From Oscillospiraceae bacterium (GTDB lineage: Bacteria; Bacillota; Clostridia; Oscillospirales; Oscillospiraceae): 45,869 bases of DNA. The notes under the pieces were generated by a model that saw nothing but the letters and a program-made list of their open reading frames with translations, had not been told where the DNA came from and ran no database searches. The position numbers were made by a program, and so were the translations under genes. The stretch spans positions 1 through 45,869 of the forward strand of contig JAFVXA010000010.1 of NCBI GenBank assembly GCA_017501355.1. The letters are read 5' to 3'. Every line of letters starts with the position of its first letter. The first letter of the stretch is position 1. Of the stretch, positions 15,495 to 22,848 are shown in pieces.

Positions 15495-16459
15495 GCGAGA
15501 TCCCGCAGGATGCCCTCGGTGATCTTGTGGACATCTTCAAGGGTCTCCATGTGGACGATCTTCTCGCGGTAGTAGCTGGCGTTGCGAACGCCCTTGAGAT
15601 ACCACGCATAGTGGCGGCGGGCTTCCAGCACGGCAACCTTCTCACCCTTGTGGGCGGCGGAGAGGGCAAACTGCCGCTCAGCAGTTTCGCAGCGCTCCCG
15701 CAGCGTGGGGGGCGCAGGGATAGGCTCACCCGCAAGAGCTGCGGCAGCTTCCCGGAACAACCAGGGATTGCCGAAGGCACCGCGGCCGATCATCACCATG
15801 TCGGCATGGGTGAACTTGAGAATACGGACGGCATCCTCTGCGGTGAACACGTCGCCGTTTGCCATGACAGGGATCTTCACCGCTTCCTTCACCTCGCGGA
15901 TGGTGGTCCAGTCGGCAGTGCCGCCGTACATCTGCACGCGGGTGCGACCGTGGACGGCGATGGCTGAGATGCCTACGCTCTCAAGGAGTTTCGATACCTC
16001 CACTGCGTTGATGCTGCCCTTGTCCCAGCCCCGGCGGATCTTTGCCGTGACAGGCACGTTCACGCGCTTAACGATGGCTTCCGCGATGCGGGCAGCCTTT
16101 TCGGGGTCCTTCATCAGGGCGCTGCCGTCGCCGTTGGAAACCACTTTCCCCACGGGGCAGCCCATGTTGATGTCGATGATATCCGCACCGGAGGCTTCCA
16201 GTGCGATCTCAGCCGCGTCAGCCATGCACTGAGGATCATTGCCGAAGAGCTGCACCACGCCCGGACGTTCGTTTTCCGCAAGCTCCAAAAGCTGGCGGCT
16301 TTTCCTGTCCTGATAGCACAGGGCACGGGAGCTGATCAGCTCCGTGCAGGTGAGGGCTGCGCCCATATCGCGGCAGACGCTGCGGAATGCCATATCGGTC
16401 ACGCCTGCCATGGGCGCGAGAACCAAGGGAGATGCGATCTCCACAGAACCGATGAACAT
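15491..16459 (-). CDS. dusB: tRNA-dihydrouridine synthase
   Basis: 322-residue FMN-dependent TIM-barrel enzyme that reduces uridines in tRNA D-loops. Visible family motifs: [13 protein letters not shown] (flavin binding) near the N-terminus, [11 protein letters not shown] with the catalytic Cys near residue 100, KIRRGWD, AVHGRTR and MANGDVFT followed by [12 protein letters not shown]. Length and motifs fit the DusB/NifR3 group. It has its own promoter. The 3' end overlaps the -35 of the queT promoter; both genes act on tRNA modification. Confidence 0.96.
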   Translation of the reverse strand: MFIGSVEIASPLVLAPMAGVTDMAFRSVCRDMGAALTCTELISSRALCYQDRKSRQLLELAENERPGVVQLFGNDPQCMADAAEIALEASGADIIDINMGCPVGKVVSNGDGSALMKDPEKAARIAEAIVKRVNVPVTAKIRRGWDKGSINAVEVSKLLESVGISAIAVHGRTRVQMYGGTADWTTIREVKEAVKIPVMANGDVFTAEDAVRILKFTHADMVMIGRGAFGNPWLFREAAAALAGEPIPAPPTLRERCETAERQFALSAAHKGEKVAVLEARRHYAWYLKGVRNASYYREKIVHMETLEDVHKITEGILRDLA

Positions 16460-16501
16460 GGTCTGAGTACCTGCTTTCTAAAAAAGTAACATAACTATAA
16501 T

Positions 16502-16530
16502 AATATACCACAGTTTTGCCACCTTGCCAA
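16502..16530 (-). promoter_or_regulatory. Promoter of dusB
   Basis: TTGGCA (16525-16530), 17-nt spacer, TATATT (16502-16507) on the minus strand, about 45 nt upstream of the dusB start. Confidence 0.65.
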
Positions 16531-16531
16531 G

Positions 16532-16564
16532 AAAAAAGAAAGCGTGTGCCATGGTGGCACACGC
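16532..16564 (-). terminator. Terminator of the spoIIE transcript
   Basis: A 9-bp perfect stem (16542-16550 with 16556-16564) followed on the minus strand by TTTCTTTTTT. It ends the spoIIE-small gene unit just upstream of the dusB promoter. Confidence 0.88.
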
Positions 16565-16567
16565 AAG

Positions 16568-16609
16568 GTCCAACGGGGAAGTACACGCAGTACTTTTCTG
16601 CCGTTGGAC
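16568..16609 (-). other. Nested hairpin after the 91-residue gene
   Basis: GTCCAACGG (16568-16576) pairs with CCGTTGGAC (16601-16609), enclosing AAGTAC/GTACTT (79-84 with 90-95 of that hundred). It lies between the stop codon at 16626 and the terminator at 16532-16564. It may be a 3'-end stabilising structure or part of a small RNA. Confidence 0.4.
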
Positions 16610-16625
16610 TGAGAGAGGGAAGAAC

Positions 16626-16901
16626 TCAAAGATACGTGGCGGCAAGCCACACAAGGCTGATGCCGCCTGCTCCTGCCAGCGTACAAAGCCAGCGGGGGAG
16701 TGCGGAGAAGCGCAGCTGCCGCCGTGGTGTCATGCCCTTGGCGCAGTGGGCGGCAAGCTCTGCCGCTTCCGCCACTACATCCCTGGCAGAAACGCCCTCG
16801 CGATCAAAGACGTCCTTGCGGAGGATGAAGATAGCCTGCTCAAACAAATGGGGGTCCGGGGAATCCACAACGACTACCCGCCGGGATGTGCCTTTGACCA
16901 A
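16626..16901 (-). CDS. Conserved-looking small protein downstream of spoIIE
   Basis: 91 residues, predicted start TTG at 16901 supported by AAAGGAG 8 nt upstream; no ATG fits. The N-terminal half is soluble (SRRVVVVDSPDPHLFEQAIF, then helices); residues about 73-90 are hydrophobic (LCTLAGAGGISLVWLAATYL), probably one C-terminal membrane anchor. It starts 70 nt after spoIIE and shares its terminator, so it is likely co-expressed during early sporulation. I do not recognise the family with certainty; similar small proteins in Clostridia may carry misleading names. Confidence 0.7.
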   Translation of the reverse strand: MVKGTSRRVVVVDSPDPHLFEQAIFILRKDVFDREGVSARDVVAEAAELAAHCAKGMTPRRQLRFSALPRWLCTLAGAGGISLVWLAATYL

Positions 16902-16971
16902 TCGAATCGCTCCTTTGCAGCCGGAGGACCGGCGGATTTCACGGTCTTATCCTTACCGCCAAAGAGCCGTT

Positions 16972-19014
16972 TTATACCTCCACATCGCCGCCTGCGATGG
17001 AAAGCACCATCACGGTGCAGTCGTCCTGCTCTCCGCCGTGGGAGAGGGAGTCCACCATGAACAGCGCCGCGAGGGCGCGGGGATTCTGTCCGCCGCACTG
17101 CTGCAGAAGCTGCTGCATCCAGCGGTCAGTCTCCGTTTCGCTGATGCCATCGCTGGTCATCAGCAGCGTCGCACCGCTGCCCAAATGCAGACGCGTGATG
17201 TCGGGTGAGTCCACCGCAGGCTCAAGACCTGCAGGCAGACTTGCACCGCTGATGCGCCGCACCTGTCCGTCCTGACGGAGGAAGCTGGGTGCCGCACCGT
17301 ATTTATAGAGCACCGCCTCTGCGGTGTAAAGATCCACTGCCAGCAGGTCGATGGTGGTGAAGCCGCCGCCCTCCTCGCTGCGAAGGGAAAAGGCGGCATT
17401 GAGGGTCTGCAGCGCTGCCTCCGCAGGCACATCGGAGCGGAGAAAGCGCTCCAGCAGGCGCACGGCGGTGGAGGACTCTGCCTGCGCATCTCTGCCGCAG
17501 CCCATACCGTCGCTGAGAAGGAGATAGAGCATACGTCCGCTGTCGCTTTCAAAAAACAGGCAGCTGTCGCCGCTGACGGCTTCTCCCCGCTTGGGGCGAA
17601 GGGAGGTGCCCACCTCATAGGCAAGGGGGCGGGCGCGGACGGCGGGGATGGCGCGAAGGGTCAGATCCTCGGCGGTGCGGGCAAGGAGATCCGACAGCTG
17701 CAGATACTGCCCGCGGGCGCTGCTGCGTGCCTGCCGCAGCCGCAGACGATACTGCTGTCGCAGAAGGAAAGCGGAGAGCTCACTGTTGACCGCATCCAGA
17801 AAGTCAGGGAAATGGGGACAGCGGCTGCTGAAATAGGCGGGGAAGTCTGCGCCCTCTGCCATGCCCCGCCGCAGGATTTTGGCGGCGGCATCGTTGCAGG
17901 CACTGAGGGTGGATTCGTATTCCCGCTTCCAGCAGATGTCATTGAGACCACAACTGCGGCAGGTGTTCTCAGCCGCCCGGTCGAAGAGGATGGAGGGGCT
18001 TTCCTCGGCAGAGCTGCAGCGGGGAAAGCTCTCTGCCAGCTCCCGAAAGGCGAGGGCAGTCTGCTCCAACTGGCGGCGGAGCCGCTCGGCGGGGCTGCGG
18101 GGAAGCTCCTTATCCGCAAGGACGGCAATGCGCCTGCCTGCCTGCTCTGTGGGGATGACGAGATAGAGCAGGGTCGAAAGCAGGGTCTCCTCGATGATGG
18201 GGACGCGGAGGGTGGAGGCGGCAGGATAGAGAAAAAACACCACAACGAGGTTGAAGAGGATGCCCGCGATGAGCTTGCCGCTCTCCCGACGGGAGGAGAG
18301 GAAGAGTGCCCCCAGTCCGTATGCGCCGGTAAAGAACAGGCTTTGTCCGCCGCAGCGAAGATCCAGCAGCAGCCCCAGTCCCAAGCCTGCGGCGGCAGCA
18401 GTGCTGATGCTGCTGCGATAGGCAAGGGTCATGGTCAAAGCCCCCAGCAGCAAGCGCCCGAGGGAGATATTCCCCGGGAAAACGATCTCAGTGAGTGAAC
18501 CGAAAACCGCTGCAAGCAAGGCGATGTCAGCAAAGGTCTCCCGTGGTGTGCGGGGCAGGGTCAGCGTGTGGGGAAAGCTGTATGCCGCAAGTCCTGCCAG
18601 CACCATGGCGCTGATCCCTTCGGTCACTTCCACAAGATCTGCGTCGCCGTTGATGAGATAGATGAGCTCTACCGATGCGGTGAGGATGGCGCTCATCACG
18701 GGCAGGAAGAGGGGATGGCGTGCGGCTTTCGTCCCTGCGAAGCTGCTGTTTGCGCTGAAAATAAGTACACTCACCGCGCCGAGCCGCAGCGCGCGGTTGA
18801 AATCCATGAACAGCGCTGCCCCCGCCAGCGTGCCTGCCATGGCAGACAGTCCACCGTACCCGCCGCCCATGGCGGCGGTGAAGCCGAGGGCGTAAGGCGC
18901 ATAGCCGCCGAAGAGCTGATGGGCGCTGAGCAGACACCCCAGCACCAGACGCAGCAGCATACAGCGGAGGGAGGACAGCGTTTCTGAGGGATCGGTTTTT
19001 TGCAGTCGTTTCAT
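16972..19014 (-). CDS. spoIIE: Stage II sporulation protein E (PP2C-type phosphatase)
   Basis: 680 residues, shorter than the ~820 of Bacillus. The N-terminal ~300 residues hold about ten hydrophobic segments; the central region includes a Cys cluster (CRSCGLNDICW); the C-terminal ~200 residues form a PP2C phosphatase with metal-binding acidic motifs GDSCLFF, LSDGMGCG, TSDGISE and QDDCTVMVLS. SpoIIE dephosphorylates SpoIIAA to release sigma-F in the forespore and acts at the asymmetric septum. The ATG at 19014 follows AGGAGG at 8 nt. A TGTCGGG sequence upstream (19065-19071) weakly resembles a Spo0A box. It marks the organism as an endospore former or a recent descendant. Confidence 0.95.
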   Translation of the reverse strand: MKRLQKTDPSETLSSLRCMLLRLVLGCLLSAHQLFGGYAPYALGFTAAMGGGYGGLSAMAGTLAGAALFMDFNRALRLGAVSVLIFSANSSFAGTKAARHPLFLPVMSAILTASVELIYLINGDADLVEVTEGISAMVLAGLAAYSFPHTLTLPRTPRETFADIALLAAVFGSLTEIVFPGNISLGRLLLGALTMTLAYRSSISTAAAAGLGLGLLLDLRCGGQSLFFTGAYGLGALFLSSRRESGKLIAGILFNLVVVFFLYPAASTLRVPIIEETLLSTLLYLVIPTEQAGRRIAVLADKELPRSPAERLRRQLEQTALAFRELAESFPRCSSAEESPSILFDRAAENTCRSCGLNDICWKREYESTLSACNDAAAKILRRGMAEGADFPAYFSSRCPHFPDFLDAVNSELSAFLLRQQYRLRLRQARSSARGQYLQLSDLLARTAEDLTLRAIPAVRARPLAYEVGTSLRPKRGEAVSGDSCLFFESDSGRMLYLLLSDGMGCGRDAQAESSTAVRLLERFLRSDVPAEAALQTLNAAFSLRSEEGGGFTTIDLLAVDLYTAEAVLYKYGAAPSFLRQDGQVRRISGASLPAGLEPAVDSPDITRLHLGSGATLLMTSDGISETETDRWMQQLLQQCGGQNPRALAALFMVDSLSHGGEQDDCTVMVLSIAGGDVEV

Positions 19015-19129
19015 GGCTTGTCCCTCCTTTCCTGCTCATTGTAGCGGCAGGGGGCAACAAAACCTGTCGGGAAATGAGGGGATACACATTCCCCTTGGCA
19101 GGAAATGCCGCTTTCCCCGAAAAGGGTGC

Positions 19130-19166
19130 AAAAAACCCCCTGTCGGAGCAGTTGTTCCGACAGGGG
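19130..19166 (-). terminator. Terminator after ribF, end of the rimP-ribF operon
   Basis: An 11-bp perfect stem (19137-19147 with 19156-19166) followed on the minus strand by TTTTTT (A-run 19130-19135 on plus). It is 10 nt beyond the ribF stop. Confidence 0.9.
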
Positions 19167-19175
19167 CAGATGTAT

Positions 19176-20078
19176 TCAGAAGGGAGAAACGCCGTGAGAG
19201 AAGCACTTTCGTGCCGCGCAGATGTCCTCTTCGATCCGCAGGCGCAGGGCATCCAGCGAGGGGAACTTTTCCTCATCCCGCAGCCGTGCGCGGAAGGCAA
19301 GACAGAGCTCCACGCCGTAAAGATCGCCTGTAAAGTCCAGCAAAGAGGTCTCCACCGTGCGGTCTTTACCGTTCACTGTGGGACGGCAGCCCACGTTGGT
19401 GACCCCCAGCAGGGTTTGCCCGCTCGGCGCCGTGACGGTGGAAACGTACACACCGTCCTTCGGCAGGATGAGTTTTTCGTCGGCGGCAAAATTGATGGTG
19501 GGGATGCCAATGGTGCGCCCGATGCGCAGCCCGTGGGTCACGGTCTGGGTCAGCAGATGGGGGTGACCGAGGAAACGGTTTGCCCGCTCAATATCCCCCT
19601 GCTCCAATAGGGTACGGATGTATGTGGAGCTGACGGTGATGCCGTCCAGCTTCACTTCCTCCACAATGTCGCAGCCGATGCCGAGCGCCGCACACTTCGC
19701 ACGGAGCTTTTCCACATCGCCCTCGTTTTTGTGTCCAAAACGGAAATCATGCCCTGCCACCAGATGCGCCGCACCGTGGTCACGCACCAGCATTTCCACA
19801 AAATCTTCCCAGTCCATGGTCATCATGGCACGGTCAAAGGGGGCGATGATGACCTCCTCCATGCCGTAGAGCTGCCGCATCAGCAGCGCGCGGTCGTGAG
19901 AGGAGTTGATGAGAGGGACGGGGATGCCGAACACGGCTTCCCGCGGGGCGCGGTCAAAGGTAAATGCCGCGGGGAGGAGGGAAAACTCCTGCGCCCGCGC
20001 GGCGGTTTTCCGCAGCAGCGCGCCGTGTCCTGTATGAACGCCGTCAAAAAAACCCAGCGCGATGACTTTCTGTTGCAT
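19176..20078 (-). CDS. ribF: Bifunctional riboflavin kinase / FAD synthetase
   Basis: 300 residues. The N-terminal FAD synthetase nucleotidyltransferase domain has GFFDGVHTGH (the HXGH-type ATP site) and STYIRTLLEQGDIERANRFLG. The C-terminal riboflavin kinase domain has GIPTINF, GVYVSTV and the terminal LRLRIEEDI helix. It converts riboflavin to FMN and then FAD. It starts only 2 nt after the truB stop, so the two are translationally coupled. It is the last gene of the long operon and is followed by a terminator; this is its standard position in Firmicutes. Confidence 0.96.
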   Translation of the reverse strand: MQQKVIALGFFDGVHTGHGALLRKTAARAQEFSLLPAAFTFDRAPREAVFGIPVPLINSSHDRALLMRQLYGMEEVIIAPFDRAMMTMDWEDFVEMLVRDHGAAHLVAGHDFRFGHKNEGDVEKLRAKCAALGIGCDIVEEVKLDGITVSSTYIRTLLEQGDIERANRFLGHPHLLTQTVTHGLRIGRTIGIPTINFAADEKLILPKDGVYVSTVTAPSGQTLLGVTNVGCRPTVNGKDRTVETSLLDFTGDLYGVELCLAFRARLRDEEKFPSLDALRLRIEEDICAARKCFSHGVSPF

Positions 20079-20080
20079 GC

Positions 20081-20944
20081 TTATTCTCCGAAAAAGTTTT
20101 TGATGGAGGTGAGGATGCCATCCTTTGCCTCAGACAGGGCAAGGAACCTGCCGTCCCTGCCATAGAGCCGATAGCTGCCGTCAGCCAGCCCCTCTGCGTG
20201 TACGGGATTGCCGCAGCAGCAGCGGCGCTGCTGAAACTCGTTCAGTGTCAGGGCGGGGAAGTCGCGGAAGTAGGCATCGAGGGGCAGGAGCAAAGCTTCC
20301 TTTTCCTCCTGTGCCCGCTCCAGCGTCACGCTCTCCTCCAGTGTGAAGCCCGCTGCCATGGTGCGGCGGAGACTGCACATACAGCCCCCGCAGCCGAGGG
20401 CTTCTCCGATGTCGTGGCAGAGGGTGCGGACATACGTGCCCTTGGAGCAGCGCACGCGGATGAGATAGGTGCTCTCGTCCTGTTTTTCCAGCACCTCTAG
20501 CTCGAAAATGGTGATGGCGCGGCGCTTGCGCTCCACCTCCTGCCCTTTGCGGGCAAGCTCGTAGAGCTTCTTGCCGTCCTTCTTGATGGCGCTGAACATA
20601 GGAGGCAGCTGCAGCTGCTCGCCCATGAAGCGGGGCAGCACCGCGCGAAGCTCCTCCTCTGTCACGGTGACGGGAGACGCGGCAAGGGTCTCGCCCGTGG
20701 TGTCCTGCGTGTTGGTGACAAGACCCAGTCTCAGTCCCGCGATATATTCCTTCTCGCCGTCCTCCGCAAAGGAGACGGCTTTCGTTGCCTTGCCGATGAA
20801 CACGGGCAGCACGCCTGTCGCCATAGGGTCGAGAGTGCCTGCGTGTCCCACCCGCTTTTCCTTGTAGATACCGCGGAGCTTCGCGCAGACATCCATGCTG
20901 GTCCAGCCTGCGGGCTTGTCAATGATGAGGATTCCGTCAGCCAT
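20081..20944 (-). CDS. truB: tRNA pseudouridine-55 synthase
   Basis: About 287 residues. Family motifs: ILIIDKPAGWTS at the N-terminus, VGHAGTLDPMATGVLPV with the catalytic Asp, GKKLYELAR, and VRCSKGTYVRTL. The start at 20944 (MADGILI) overlaps the nrnA stop by 8 nt; the longer upstream frame lies within nrnA and is discarded. It forms pseudouridine 55 in the T-loop of tRNAs. Next to nrnA and ribF as in most Gram-positives. Confidence 0.96.
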   Translation of the reverse strand: MADGILIIDKPAGWTSMDVCAKLRGIYKEKRVGHAGTLDPMATGVLPVFIGKATKAVSFAEDGEKEYIAGLRLGLVTNTQDTTGETLAASPVTVTEEELRAVLPRFMGEQLQLPPMFSAIKKDGKKLYELARKGQEVERKRRAITIFELEVLEKQDESTYLIRVRCSKGTYVRTLCHDIGEALGCGGCMCSLRRTMAAGFTLEESVTLERAQEEKEALLLPLDAYFRDFPALTLNEFQQRRCCCGNPVHAEGLADGSYRLYGRDGRFLALSEAKDGILTSIKNFFGE

Positions 20945-21887
20945 TGGCAACCTCCGCAACAGCGGCGAGCATGGCATCCCTTGCTTCCACCGCCGTACCG
21001 CCGAGGGTGCAGCCTGCAGCGGCTGCATGACCGCCGCCACCGTACTTGCTGCAGATGGTGCTGGCGTTCAGTCTTGCGCCTGTGCGAAGAGAGATCTTCC
21101 ACTCGCCCGAGGGCAGTTCCTTGATGACCATGCCGCAGTCCACGCCTTCGAGAAGGTTTGCGAGAGAAGAGATGTCATCCGCATCGGCTTCCGTTGCGCC
21201 GATCTCTGCCATGAGGGACAGGGGCAGGGTCAGCACGGCGATGCGACCGTTGTCGTAAAGCTCCATCCCTGCGATAACTGCCGCTTCGAGACGCATACGG
21301 GCATGGCTCTTGGTGCGGAAGTGCCGCTTGTTGATGGCAAAGCAGTCGAACTCCTCCCGCATCAGTTCTCCTGCGATGCGGTGGGTGTCGGAAGTCGTGT
21401 TGGAGTAGACAAAGCAGCCTGTGTCGGTAGAGATGGCGAGATACAGCAGCTTTGCGATCTCGCCGTCCATCACGCCGAGGGCGCGGCAGATCTCATAGAC
21501 CACCTCGCCGCAGGCAGCGGCGTCCGCATCCAGACAGGTTTCCTTTGCGTAAAACTCCTGCGAGCCGTGGTGATCCACGGTGAGGTCTACGGCATCCAGA
21601 TACTGCGCTGCGTTCTTCGGGAACATGCTCCGCGCTGCCATATCCACCGCCACCACAAAGGCGGGGGTGAAATCGGCGGGCGCGACGTAGGGTGCGAGAT
21701 AATCCGCGTAAACACTGGTGATATCGGGATTTTCCAGTGCGTAGGCAGTTTTGCCGCGCTTGCGAAGGGCGGCGGTGAGCGCCGCGGCACAGCCCACGGT
21801 GTCGCCGTCGGGACGGCGGTGGGTGAGCACGAGAATATTATCGTTTTGCAGAAGCCGCTCAGCAAAAGCGGCGGGAGTGAGAGACAT
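20937..21887 (-). CDS. nrnA: DHH-family oligoribonuclease / pAp phosphatase
   Basis: 316 residues. The DHH domain shows HRRPDGDTVG, AVDMAA, VDHHGS and STDTGCFVYSNT (metal-binding Asp/His set); the C-terminal DHHA1 domain carries SLRT and the GGGGHAAAAG signature. NrnA degrades short RNA oligomers to mononucleotides and removes the 3' phosphate from pAp. It overlaps truB by 8 nt and lies 30 nt from rbfA, consistent with one transcript. Confidence 0.95.
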   Translation of the reverse strand: MSLTPAAFAERLLQNDNILVLTHRRPDGDTVGCAAALTAALRKRGKTAYALENPDITSVYADYLAPYVAPADFTPAFVVAVDMAARSMFPKNAAQYLDAVDLTVDHHGSQEFYAKETCLDADAAACGEVVYEICRALGVMDGEIAKLLYLAISTDTGCFVYSNTTSDTHRIAGELMREEFDCFAINKRHFRTKSHARMRLEAAVIAGMELYDNGRIAVLTLPLSLMAEIGATEADADDISSLANLLEGVDCGMVIKELPSGEWKISLRTGARLNASTICSKYGGGGHAAAAGCTLGGTAVEARDAMLAAVAEVANG

Positions 21888-21916
21888 AGGGCGCTCCTTT
21901 CTGTGGGGAAGAGGAT

Positions 21917-22306
21917 TTATTCGTCCTCCAGCACGATGTGTTCGTTTTCGGGGTTTGCGGGCTTGACCTTGGTGGGGTCGCGCAGCACTTCCAGAATGTG
22001 AGCGCCGTAAGCAATGGAATCGTCAGAAACGAACTGCAGCTCGGGGGTGTAGCGCAGCTGCAGTCTGTGACCGATCTCACGGCGCAGGAAGCCGGATGCG
22101 GAGCGAAGTCCGCGCATGACTTCCTTGGTGGTGTTGGGGTCAAGAACGCTGATATAGACCTTTGCAAAGCGGAGATCCCCCGTGGTATCCACGCGGGTGA
22201 TGGTCACAAGACCGCTCTGCAGGCGGGGGTCCTTCAGCGTGCGAAGGAGAGATGCCAGCTCGCGCTGGATCTCTTCGTTGATGCGGTTGATGCGATTGCC
22301 TGCCAT
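21917..22306 (-). CDS. rbfA: Ribosome-binding factor A
   Basis: 129 residues with RbfA features: RINRINEEIQRELASLL at the N-terminus, DPRL, VTITRVDTTGDLRFAKVYISVL (KH-like fold) and LRREIGHRLQLRYTPELQFV, then an acidic C-terminal tail. It assists maturation of the 16S rRNA 5' end, notably in cold. In most relatives it directly follows infB; here a 145-residue gene is interposed. Confidence 0.96.
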   Translation of the reverse strand: MAGNRINRINEEIQRELASLLRTLKDPRLQSGLVTITRVDTTGDLRFAKVYISVLDPNTTKEVMRGLRSASGFLRREIGHRLQLRYTPELQFVSDDSIAYGAHILEVLRDPTKVKPANPENEHIVLEDE

Positions 22307-22334
22307 ATCATTCTCCTTTTCGGGGCATAATCAT

Positions 22335-22772
22335 TTAGACGGTGACGGTCATGCGGCACTGACCGAGACCGCCATCGGGGTAGGGAGGGAAGAGAAACTG
22401 CTGTAGAGTTTCCATGTCAAAATCATGGAGATCGCCGCAGTAATGGGTGGGGCGACTGAGATCATCCGTACCCACCCAGACATTCCAGAGTTCAAAGGTC
22501 TCGCCGGGGGAAAAGTGCTCCCGCAGATAAGCTTTGAGATGGGAAAGGTCGTCCACGTCAAGCTCCAGCTCCAGTTCATACTGATGAGGCTTCATGGGGT
22601 AGCCCAGATCCTCCACTGCGCTGCGGTAGTAGGCGTGTTCAAACACGCGGAAGCCAAAGAGTGCGGTGACGGAAAAGGTCTTATCCTGTATGGTCGTGGT
22701 TTTGGTGCGCTCGCACTGCCGGTCGCAAAGGGGCAGGGGTTTGTCCGCTGCCAGCAAAAGAACACGGCTCAT
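22335..22772 (-). CDS. Hypothetical protein between infB and rbfA
   Basis: 145 residues from the ATG at 22772, chosen because GGGAGG lies 6 nt upstream (a second ATG 3 nt earlier is too close). No signal peptide or membrane helix. Acidic overall, with beta-strand-like stretches (TFSVTALFGFRVFEHAYY; ELELELDVDD), a HFSPGETFELWNVWVG segment and LHDFDMETLQQFLFPPYPDGG. I do not recognise the family. It follows a terminator after infB and is 28 nt upstream of rbfA, so it is expressed by read-through or from an unseen promoter. The strong ribosome binding site and operon fit argue that it is a real gene. Confidence 0.75.
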   Translation of the reverse strand: MSRVLLLAADKPLPLCDRQCERTKTTTIQDKTFSVTALFGFRVFEHAYYRSAVEDLGYPMKPHQYELELELDVDDLSHLKAYLREHFSPGETFELWNVWVGTDDLSRPTHYCGDLHDFDMETLQQFLFPPYPDGGLGQCRMTVTV

Positions 22773-22783
22773 CATATCCCTCC

Positions 22784-22820
22784 CAAAAGAAAAAGTCAGG
22801 GGCGGGCGATTGCCCGCCCC
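22784..22820 (-). terminator. GC-rich terminator after infB
   Basis: A 9-bp perfect GC stem (22799-22807 with 22812-22820), loop GATT, followed on the minus strand by GACTTTTTCTTTT. It lies inside the long operon, so it probably lowers expression of the downstream genes. Confidence 0.85.
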
Positions 22821-22848
22821 TCTCATTTCAAGGTATCGGTTGGAGAGA

